From Crossaster papposus (taxonomy: Eukaryota; Echinodermata; Asteroidea; Velatida; Solasteridae): 64,000 bases of DNA. Location: the NCBI GenBank assembly GCA_037893245.1, contig JBAIAA010000518.1, positions 620,001 to 684,000 of the forward strand, in the 5' to 3' direction. The notes under the pieces are model-generated. The model was not told the DNA's origin, made no database searches, and saw only the letters and a list, made by a program, of their open reading frames with translations. Below, piece by piece: positions 24,501 to 36,500 of the stretch. A program made the translations under genes and the position numbers. The first letter of the stretch is position 1. Every line of letters starts with the position of its first letter.

Positions 24501-27500
24501 TTTAGGACACAGTTTGTCTCAATACATGCATGATTTTTGTACTTTCTCATCAATAAAGTTGATTTTGTTTAACCTAACTGAGGGTTAAAGTATACGTCTT
24601 AAAAAATACAAAAATAACGAAAAAAACAAAAATCGATGTCCGCCAGATTTGTCACCCCATTTCAACTTTAATGAGCTGTATCTCGAAATAGCCTGTGCGA
24701 CTTTATGTCGGGTTTCGTAGGAACGGGTCACATATTTGTGCTTAGCAGCTTCATGACCTCTGACCTTTACCATCATTTTGTTTGCGACAGAATTGGTCAC
24801 GACAACAAAGGCGGCTTTGCGGGCTGGAAGCTGGACAAGGTTGAGATCGACGCGCCGTCGCTCGGTAAGAAGTGGTACTTCCCGTGCGGTCGTTGGCTGG
24901 ATAAAGGGGAGGACGACGGGCAGATTGAGAGAATCCTGCAGCCGGTCGAAACGCGAACGGAGGAGTACCAAAAACGTGAGTGAAAAAGAAGAAAAAAGCA
25001 GAAAATTTGAAAGAACTTTTGGAATGTTCTTCACGGCCTTACATTTTAGCAGGGCGGCAGTGCCAGCACCAAATTTACTTCACCACAAACGAGTTCGTAT
25101 TTCATAGTTCTTATCTTTGCTTTCCTTCAGATGTGCCTTACGAGTTCACAATCCACACCAGCGATGTTTCCGGCGCGGGTACCGACTCGGATGTCTTCGT
25201 CACCCTGTACGGTCAGGAGGTCGTGACGAATCAGAAGAGTCTCTGCCAGACCAAGAAACAGAGGAAGGAATGCTTTGAGAGAAACCAAGTCGACAAGTTT
25301 GTCATTGAGGTAGATATTGAAAGGTACAGACTGCTATGAAATCTGTCACTCAGATGTCTCCGTCTCTCGGTACGGTCAGAAGGTCGTGACGAGTCAGAAA
25401 AGTCTCTGCCAGACCAAGAAACAAAGGAGGGAGTGCTTTGAGAGAAACCAAGTCGACAAGTTTGTCATTAAGGTAGGTATTGAAAGGTACAGGCTGCATT
25501 AAAATCTGTCACTCGGATGTCTTCGTCTCTCGGTACGGTCAAAAGGTAGTGACGAGTCAGAAGAGTCTCTGCCAGACCAAGAAACAGAGGAAGGAATGCT
25601 TTGAGAGAAACCAAATCGACAAGTTTGTCATTGAGGTAGGTATTGAAAGGTACAGACTGCATTAAAATCTGTCACTCGGATGTCTTCGTCACTCGGTACG
25701 GTCAGGAGGTCGTGACGAGTAGGAAAAGTCTCTGCCAGACCAAGAAACAGAGGAAGGAATGCTTTGAGAGAAACCAAGTCGACAAGTTTGTCATTGAGTT
25801 AGGTATTGAAAGGTACAGACTGCTCTGAAATCTGTCACTCGGATGTCTTCGTCACCCTGTATAGTCAGGAGGTCGTGGCGAGTCAGAAGAGTCTCTACCA
25901 GACCAAGAAACAGAGGAAGGAATGCTTTGAGAGAAACCAAGTCGACAAGTTTGTCATTGAGGTAGGTATTGAAAGATACAGACTGCTATGAAACCTGTCA
26001 CTCGAATGTCTTCGTCACTCGGTACGGTCAGGAGGTCGTGACAAGTCAGAAGAGTCTCTGCCAGACCAAGAAACAAAGGAAGGAATGCTTTGAGAGAAAC
26101 CAAGTCGACAAGTTTGTCATTGAGGTAGGTATTGAAAGGTACAGACTGCTATGAAATCTGGCACTCGGATGTCTTCGTGGGGGGTGGGGGGGGGGGATTC
26201 ACACACTCTAAATGTTTTAGCGTGGTGGCTCGTTCGTGTTCATAGACAGTGAGAACGCTTCTGGGTGATAATGAAAAGATTTACAATTACGTCGTAAGAA
26301 AAAGAAAACAAAAATGAAATTTAGATTGTTTCGTTTCCTGTGGGTTTTTTAACAGCTTGAAGACGTCGGTGAAACGATTGAAAAGCTCCGTATCGGACAT
26401 GACAACGCCGGGTTTGGAGCTGCCTGGCATCTTAATAAGGTGGAAGTACGCAGGCTGCTGGAAAACTCCAAGGTACGAGTCTATATTTTCTGTGAATAAA
26501 GATATATGTAGTAAAATCCCCTTGCGAAAGTTTCAGCCTCATCGGTCATTTCATGTCCAAGAAAAAAGAGACAATTTTCTGAAAGATTTTTTACCGGCAT
26601 TTAGCGGATTAATTCTCGTCTCATGAGACCAAAACTAATTGTTTTACTCATTTCTCAACGACTATAGCATTTCAGGCAAAACTATTCCATGGGAAGTTTT
26701 CTAACATCATCATGTTTATACCGTGTAAGTTATTTAAAATCTGTGAACATTTATGTTTTTTGAGATTTTCAAATTTAGCGGGGCATTTAAACATTTCAAA
26801 CTATAACGGTCATAATTCAAAACTTAAGTATAACATTTTACCAAATACATGATAATATTTACTGCTTGGTGGAGAGAAGCAATGAGTGACAAAAACGCCC
26901 TGCCCAACGGCACACGTACCCTAGCCACAGGCCGGATTCGCGAACCCGCAACCGGCAGGTTTTTACCCGCAGATTGCAAATTCTTCAATGCCCAAGACCA
27001 CGAGGCCACGGCACTCTCCACACTTATGTATATACCTTGCGCTGTACGGCCGGTTTTTTCTTTACACATACACCCACACTATTTTTCATAGTTCCTTGTA
27101 TTTCGTGTAATACCCCTATGCTGTTCGGTTTTATGGCTTTATATGTCAACACAGTACTTTCCCATAGTGTCTGAATATATCCCGATCCCAGCATGTCGAA
27201 AACAAATGGGGCAAGGCAACAATAGCATGATGATTGCTTGGGTAGGTCTGGCGGTAAAACCCAGACTTTAAAGGCCCCTTTATGTACACAATGTAATGGG
27301 ATACTCGTGGGGCAGCACTTTGCTTTGCAAAAAGCTGGGTCACCGGTTCAACCAGGCTTTAAGCGGCACTTACCATGTTATTTGGCTTGCTTTGAACTAG
27401 GAACACATGTAATATGAGATGAAAAGAATGAAAAAGTAATTATTTTTTTACGGCGAAGCGACTAGGAAAAATAGTACAGTGGCACATCGTAAGGATACAT

Positions 27501-30500
27501 CTTGAATTGTAACCCTAGGGTTCCAGGACCTACGTCTTTCCCTGCAACCGCTGGCTGTCGCGCAAGGAGGATGACGGGGAGATTGTCCGGGAGCTGGTCC
27601 CGGCGCAGATCACGGAAGAGAAGGTCCGGAAAGACGGAAGCACGAAGAAGAAAGAAGTCAAGCAGGACACGCTAACCAGTGAGCCTTATTGTCACGATAT
27701 CTATAGTCCTGGGCGAGTAGGAGATCTTGCGACTCAAGTACTCGCAAGGAAATTATACGCGAGTAGTCAAGTACTTATAAGAGCATAAAGACATGTTTAT
27801 ACGTGACCCGCTCCAGTAAAAGGTGACATAAGTCGCGCTATGCATTTATGAGTAATGGCCTGTTAAAGTTTATAGGGTAAATATTTTTTGTCAAAATTTG
27901 ATTTTCATTTTTGGTCTTTTCTACGAGTATACTCGTAGTGGCAGAATCCGGTACACCTGTTAATACTACGACTATACTCGTAGTCGGCAGTCAACGTGTT
28001 AAAACCTATTTGTTTCTGTCATCTACAGTGAAGAAGTACGCCGTTCACGTGTACACCGGCGATGTGTTCCGTGCCGGCACGGACGCCAACGTGTTCTGCA
28101 CGCTCTTTGGCGAGAGCAGCGACAGCGGGGAACGCCAGCTGCGTAACTCGGAGACCTACACGGACAAGTTTGAGCGGGGACATGTAAGTTCCAAACATAA
28201 TAGCTATGTAGAAATAACGTAACTGAAAGGGGATCAATAATTAGCCATTTGCGCGTGACTCCGAGTTAAATTTGAATAACATCTGGTACACTGACTTGTT
28301 CACGCACGTTTGTTTATGGTGTAAATCGAGGAGTTTCATTTGTTCCTCTCGAAAATTTCCTTTGTTTGTACTCTAACTTTTTTCCGACGGCTCTCATTGG
28401 TTTTGTACACGAATCTCAATCGAGGTCGTCCTCGATTCTAACCCTAACCCCAATTCACCTTCGTGTCGCCAGGTATGTGTCCTCCATTTACACCATAAAC
28501 AAACGCACGTACTCTTTTGGTACATAATTTGTCCTCTTCTACATTTTCTTTCATTATACCCTAACCCGATTTTACCTTGTTCTACCTTTTACTGAACACC
28601 CAACGCGCTATGGGGACTCGAGAAAAACAATGTCCCCACTACTCGGTCTGTCTTTTCCAAACAAAAGAGCCTGTCCCCCTAACGTGGTGAGTGCCTACCC
28701 ACACAGCTTGGCACCGTTATAACAAATTTTCACAGTTGTGCAATTTGAACTCCAAGGAAGTAATCAATATGTAAACACGTCATTTCTCCAGAACGGGAGG
28801 GGCTATGGAGCTCTATAATATACCAAATGAAAGCTTACGTTGTGGGCTTTTTAACCATGTATATTATACAAATATTGACTGCTTTGAGTGGTATAGTAAA
28901 ACTAGCCTCCCGAGGAGATCCATGGAGCATTCTAGTTTCCCGAGGCGAATACCGCGAAATAAAGCAGTCAATATTTGTTTTTTATAACACCTCACTCACA
29001 GATTCTGCACAATTTAAGCTTCCTGAAAGTATAGTAATGACAAAAAATCTCTGAATTCAGTGATCAAACTATACCTGTACTTTGTTGCCTTGATGAACGG
29101 GTGCGAGGGTGATAGAGCAATGTTTACGCAATGCACCGAAACACACGTCTCGGTTTCAGTCATGCTTTCGTTGCTATGCGCATAGTACTTGTGTTGCTAT
29201 GCGCATAGTACTTTTTCAGAACGAGGCTGCCTGGTATAGTCTTTTTGGAGCGCAAGTAAAAAATAGTAAAAATAGCAAGTGACACGTGACGCGCTCTCGG
29301 CCAATCAAGACAATCTGTGAGTGAGGTGTTATAAAACTCAATATCTGACTGACTATTGTGTTTTCTTCACACAGTGCGACAAATTCACCTTTGAGGCGGC
29401 CGACCTGGGCACGCCGTTCAATCTCAAGATTCGCCATGACAACACGGGCTTCTCGGCGGCCTGGTTTCTAGACCGCGTCGAGGTCATCGACCACGACGGA
29501 GAGAAGTTCGTCTTCCACTGTGAGAGATGGCTGGGGAAAAACAAGGACGACGGTAAACTAGAGAGGTCCCTCTATGCTAAGGTGGGTCTAGGTTTATGAT
29601 TATTATTATTATTATTATTATTTGTGACCTGTTCCAACGAAACCCGGACAAAGTCGACTTTTCAGTTTTTCAGATTTTGCTTTTTTCAAATTCTCTAGGT
29701 TCTCAGCTTTAAAATGATGTATCATTTACATATGTACCCCCACCCTATCTTCCCTGGGGTCTGGATTTAGTGATAAAACCCTGACAACCTAATTATGAGA
29801 TAAACAGCTTTAAAGTTCAGAAAAGCGTATTATTTCTATACACAAATGTTTCAAAAAATTGACAAAAAAACACACTTCTGGTAGACGGATTTTGTTCAAA
29901 TTTGAGGAGATTGAAGATTAATAGTGAGTGACTTAGGAAAACCTAAAACCTCAAAATGGTAAAATCCATCCCGAAATGACTTCAGGAGTACATTGTGACA
30001 AAACACATTGTGCGACTTTGTCAAGGTTTCGTTGGAACTGGTCACATGTTATTTCTGGTAATGAAACCAATAAACAACCATAGCAACGGCATACTTCCTG
30101 TTGTCTGATTGTCATAAGAGTTTCCACATTAGTTGGTCACTACCTTGACAACAATCTCCCGTAGTTTGTATTTTATACATCTTTAATATTTTTGGAAATA
30201 TGACACCTATAAATATCATATCAATAATGCACCCCAAATCATACGGACAGCGCACACAAAACCTCTTCAATTTTATCTTTATTTATCGTTTTTACATACA
30301 ATACATTAATGACAATAATTTCTGATAACTACACTTCCTAAAAATACAATGTTCAGAAAATCGACTTGGTCATAATTTTCACCCATGCGTTCACTTCAAC
30401 GGCCGATTGCGTAAAACAGCCTCAGCGACTTATTCCTGATTACGATGGAGCGGGTCACATATAGGACATTTGCCTTTTATTTAAGGCCGTGTCCGAAACG

Positions 30501-33500
30501 AGTGTCTAGAGCTACGGTCTACGTCTACAACTACAGCTACGTCTACGTAGGCGCTAAGGCAAATGGAATTCGGACTTGGCTACGGTAGAGCCTACGGCTA
30601 GATATTGCGCCCCCAAGCGATGATTGAATTAGTGTTTGCAAAATTACGATGTATAAGAATTCACAACAATTATCGTCTGCTAGATGTAATACGCAATGTT
30701 TGTTTACAGCCAGTCAAAATACCTGATGAAATTGACGTATTTGTCGATCTGTTAGTTTCAATTCATTGCACTATCATTGCAAAATAAACGAAAATTTGCT
30801 CCAAAATTAACGTTAGTGCTGCCGCCATTTTGTTTTGCCTGAGCTAGACAACTTCTTTTACGGCTAGATTTTGGTGACGTTTTAGCCGTAGCTGTAGCTC
30901 TAGACGGCATTTCGGACAGCGCGCGCGCTACAAAATGGCCGCCGAAGACAATAGACCTAGCCGTAGCTCTAGACACCCGTTTCGGACACGGCCTTAGCTA
31001 GACGTTTTTTTCTTCGTTTTCTGGGTTTGATTCTGTTTTTCGTCAGTTCGAGTCATTTTATTTTTCTGAATTTGTATTTCACTTTCTGACTGTCTTTACT
31101 GATTTTGGGCTCATCTTGTACTGTTTTTCTTTTGCAGGGTTATGAAGGCGATATGTCCAGCTCTAGCACTCTGCACAGGAGCAAGTCATCGGGGTCTCTG
31201 AAGTCGGTCCGATCGGACAGTCCCGGCCCACTCACCAGACGCAAGTCCATGCTAGAGATGCCAGAATTCACCGGACCAAGTAAGACCACTTAAAACTATT
31301 TTGTTCTAAAAAAAATTTTTTTTTATTTATTTATTTATTTTTTATTTTTTTTGAGAATTTGTACACGTTTTATTCTCTTTTATTCCTTGGATACTTAACC
31401 AGTTCGCGCCGGAATTATTTTAACATCACCGAGCCGAGAGACGGGATTATTTTTTTAACGAAACTCGATCCGAAGCGGGTTCAGGCCGATAGTGCCGGGA
31501 AGCACACCCACGCATTTCTGGCCTTGCTCGCGCGCTGCTGACAGACATTTCCGAACTTGAACTTGGCGTGTTTATGCGTCATCCGTTTTGAATTTGGGGA
31601 AAACTTTGTGTTTATATACGTCATCCGGCGCAAACTGGTTAAATGTAGGATACACCATTTTCAGATATCGAAAAAAAACATTACTACAAAATTATTAATA
31701 AATGTCTTATTTTAATACTTGGAAGTAAATAATGTTTCTAGGTGTTCATGTATGGGTCATTTGAGGTCATCGATTAATAAACACAACATTAGGTTTTCAG
31801 TGGTTTTTTTTTACACAAAACATATAAAGATCGACTGCAGAAAAAGCCAACACGCTTGTTTACTTTTTTGGGCTACGAACATTTAAACAACAGTCCTCTA
31901 ACCAATAAACCAGATCTTAATTAACCCTCCTATATATAGGGCAGTTGCCATAGAATTGTCTGACCTTTCAAAACCTTTCAGGTTTCCTGGACTGAAAGGT
32001 TTTGAAAGGCGAGAAAACTGTCTGACAAAAGAAACCTATGAAAGATTTTGAAAGGTAAAACAACTTTCTGAACAAACTGGTAAAAAAAAAAAAACCTTTC
32101 AGAAGGTTTTGAAAGGTGTAGTAGTGCAGTAGCAACAAATTCCGAAGCGTTTTGAAAGGTTCATACTTATTTACAGCCATTTTGTCCAGTAAGCAGATTT
32201 TGAAAGGTTTTGAAAGGTAAAACCATAGGAGGGTTGCATGCACATGTACATCTGTGATATCAGTTAAGTATGGGTATAACATTTTGAGAACCACATCCGT
32301 AACTAATTCTCAATCTTGTACCCACCCCTACCGTTTTGCCAGCGATTCCCTACACGATCCGCGTGACCACGGGGAAGGAGCCCGACATGGGCACGGACGC
32401 CAATCTCTACGTGGTGATCAGCGGGTCCAAGAAGAAGCAGACGACCGGCCGTCTGCCGCTGCAGATGGTCAACAAGACCAAGCTGGAGCCGGGATCCATC
32501 GAGACGTTCTCGCTGGAGGCGCCCGACGTGGCAGAGATAAAAAAGATAGAGGTATTATAGACAGGGATGTAGTCGAGTCCATCACAAGTCCCTGCGAGTC
32601 AACCACAAGTGCTTAAGTTCCAATTCAAATCACAAGCTATTCAAATAAGCTTTGGCAAAAGCATTCCTTTGTCATCGTTCATCCAGTTACTTGTGACTGG
32701 CTTCACAAAAGGACTTGTGAACGGACTTGCAGGGACTCGACTACAACCCTGATTATAGACATAACAATGACGCTCTTCTGGTCAAGAGGGGTCAGGTCGG
32801 CGCAGCAGTTCCTTCCTCGCCTTCTAACGCTGTGACCCAGACTCGAATCCGGCCTGTGCCAATATCTGGATTGGGTTTTCAGTCCTTGCCTGATTTCGTG
32901 GGTTTTTCACGAGGATATTCTTCTGGGGTTTTCCTCCAACCTTAAACAAAAAACTGTACCTTCTTCTCATTGTCTTCCCTCTACAGGTTTCTTTAGGCTT
33001 ACGAGCTACAGTGCCTAGGGATTTTAACCAGTTCGCGCCGGGATTATTTTAACATCACCGAGCCGAGTGGCGGGATTATTTTTAACGAAACTCGATCCGA
33101 AGCGGGTTCAGGTCGATGGTACCGGGAAGCACACCCACGCATTTCCGGCCTTGCTCGCTGCTGACAGACATTTCCGGCCTTGCTCGTGACGTGTTTATGC
33201 GTCATCCGTTTTGAATCTGGGGAAAACTTTGCGTTTATATACGTCATCTGGCGCGAACTGGTTAAGGGATTCTTGGTTTCATTACCAAAAGGAAATAGTA
33301 ATAAAAATAAGCGACCTGGCGCGACTAAACTAGAACATACAAAATTGTTTAATCCGATCTCACGCCTTGGAACAACCATCTGCGGTCGAGATCTTTCTCT
33401 GGCAATTTTCGTTATTTTGTTGGATTTATATCCACTTTAAATTTGGTCTGCGGACTCCAAACTTGTTGGAAAATGTAGCCACACTATTCAGATGTATATC

Positions 33501-36500
33501 TATGTTACATATAAACTTTCCTTTTACCAAGTACTGAATAATAATCACATTTTTATTCTAATAAGAAAATAGCAAATAGAACAATGGTTAATAATTTGCG
33601 ATAATTTGTGCCATAAACATGTCCATTCTACTCACTTTGTATGATTTTTTTCCCAAATTTGTAATCTTTCTTTCAACAAATTTGTCCCGGTGACGTCATT
33701 ATACCCAGGCATCGATCAGAGACCTGGGGTCAATTTCATAGAGCTGCTTAGCACAAAAAGTCTTGCTCATTAAAAACAGGTTTAACCAGCCAAAATTCTA
33801 CGTGTTTTTCATGCTAAGCAAAAAAAACAGCTGATTATCAATCAAAAACAATAAAGATCACGTGAAAATTTGGTCTATAACCTTGTTTTTGCAAAGGACA
33901 AATTTTCATGCTAAGCAAATTTGTGTGCTTAGCAGCTCTGTGGAATTGGCTGACACCAGGGGCCAATTTCATAGCGCTGCTAAGCACAACAATTTGCTTA
34001 GCATGAAAATTTGTTCTTGGCAAAAACAAGGTTACGGACCAAATTTTCACGTGATCTTTATTGTTTTCGATTGATAATCAGCTGTTTTTTTGCTTAGCAT
34101 AACAAACACGTAGAATTTCGGCTGGTAACTCGTTTTTAATAAGCAAGACTTTTTTGTGCTAAGCAAATGTTTGTGCTTAGCAGCTCTATGAAATTGGCAG
34201 ACACGAGGATAAATCGAACATTTTCATTCACGCGTATAAAGCTATAACAAAATGAACGCACCTTTGACCAACTTCAGATCGGCCATGACGGAGTGACCCC
34301 CCAGGAAGGCTGGTTCTTGGAGGAGATTGAGGTTGACATGCCAACCCTCGGGACACACGTCTGTTTTCCCTGCAAACGTTGGCTGTCTAAGGACAAAGAC
34401 GACGGCCACATCTCACGCATCCTGGTGGCTGAAGACGGGCAGAGCGCCAACTACAAGCCCAGTGAGTATAATGCTTGACCTTAATTAGTCTGGTTCCCTG
34501 ACCTTAGAGCGCCAACTACAAGTGAGTAATTGCTCAATCTTGACCTTAGTAACATAGTCTCGTTTACTGACCTCAGAGTGCCAACTACAAGCCCAGTTTA
34601 GTAATTGCTCAAACTTGACCTTATTAGTAACAAAGTCTGGTTCCCTGACCTCAGAGCGCCAACTACAAGCCCAGTTAGTTATTGCTCAACCTTGACCTTA
34701 TTAGTAACAAAGTCTGGTTCACTGACCTCAGAGCGCCAACTACAAGCCCAGTTAGTTATTGCTCAACCTTGACCTTATTAGTAACAAAGTCTGGTTCCCT
34801 GACCTCAGAGCGCCAACTACCAGCCCAGTGAATAATTGGGTATTTTCTATCTAGATGAATAGGTCTCCAGAAGGTTTTCACCAAATAGATAGGATTAGTG
34901 TTTGAGTTAGGGTTAGACAGTAGGCTACATGTATCTTTGTGTTTTTGTGATGGACTTTAAATGTAACTCTGTTGTTCTTGAACACTTCGGCAGCGTTCGT
35001 TTGTCTTTTTTCTCTCTCTTTTCTCGTTGTGTATATCTCTGACTTTTCCTTCCACTTTGGAACTAATACACGTACTAGACGGAAGTCCGACTATTGTTTC
35101 CCAGGTTCGCAGCATACACTACAAACCAAGTGAGTGGGTACCGGGGAAATTGTCGCATGACTCCGCATCATAGAGCAAGTTCGATCAAGGACTGTAGTTT
35201 AATAACCAGAGTCAACTAAGGGTGGGTTTTAAACGGGGCACACGGACGATTCGCGAAGGATGCTAATGCCTGAAGAAAAAAACAAAGTCCAACATTCGTA
35301 TTTTAGGTTCTAAAAGTTCGCCAAACATGTGAGCGGGGGTTTAGAAGCGTCGTCAGTTGTTCGTGGAAGTCGTTTTTAGTTCGGCAGGAATTTCAAAAAA
35401 AGTTGACCGAGATTCGTGCATCATTCGTGTTGTTCGGATTTTAGTCGCATATTCTTCGTGTATGTGGACTGGCTATAGTTCGGCAACGCTACACACGACA
35501 TTTTTTTCGCACATACATTGTGAGAACTACATATACGCACAAACTGCATTGTCGCGACACATTCGGGGAAAAAAATCTCTGAATGTTGGACTTTTTTTTG
35601 GCATTAGCATCCTTCCCGAATCGTTCGCGTGCCCCAAGAAAACCCACCCTAACCCCGTTTGGTGTTGCCAGGAAAAAAGTGCAAACTGAATCATCGCTCA
35701 TGCATGCTTCCTCCCTTGTTTTTGTTGATACCTATTTATTGGTCCCGTTCTTTAAAGGGATCGTATACATTTGGTAATTACTCCAAAAATTAATGTTAAT
35801 AAAAACTTACTTGGTAAGAAGTACAGCAGCTTTGGATAGTATAATGCATTTTTAGAAACTTTTCACTTCGAAGTACTGCGGTTATGAAAAAAGATATAAC
35901 TTTTTATCCGCAAAAATTTGAGAAGCGTTTATACTGCAGTGACGTTTCTCAGAGTGTGTATTCCAATGCAAATTATTCTTTCTGCGTGGACATAACCGCT
36001 CCAGATTTACGGCAATATCTCAAAATCGATAGTACCGGGAAGCACACCCACGCATTTCCGGCCTTGCTCGCTGCTGACAGACATTTCCGGCCTTGCTTGT
36101 GGCGTGTTTATGCGTCATCCGTTTTGAATCTGGGGAAAACTAAATGAGCATTTCACTAAATGAGCACTTAGGGAGACAAATTAGCGTTAGTTTTTAGTTT
36201 TAGATAATAAGGAGACATTGACACTTGGGGAGACATTTCAGTGTCTCCCTAAGTGTCTAGCTACCCTAAAAAACGATATTTAGGAATTTGTTTTGCTCTA
36301 GAACGACAGATTGGGGTCTAAATAGCATAAATCTCGAAGATCTTAGAGAAAAGGGTTAGGGTAAACAAGTTAGGACTGTTTTAAGTTTGTGTACATCCCT
36401 AAGTGTCAGTGTTTTTTTTAATATTATTATTATTATTATTATTAAACATAAATGCTTGATGCATGAAGATTATTATTTAGATTTGTAGCTTTTGTATACA

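Noticed and set aside
27526-27678. Acceptor ttccag at 27525 for exon 21
   Set aside because: It would leave one extra base and break the frame after exon 20; the acceptor seven bases upstream keeps the frame.
35105-35129. A 25-bp micro-exon between exons 26 and 27 (cccag / gtgagt borders)
   Set aside because: Its length breaks the phase between exons 26 and 27; the sequence is better explained as a decayed copy of the exon 26 end.
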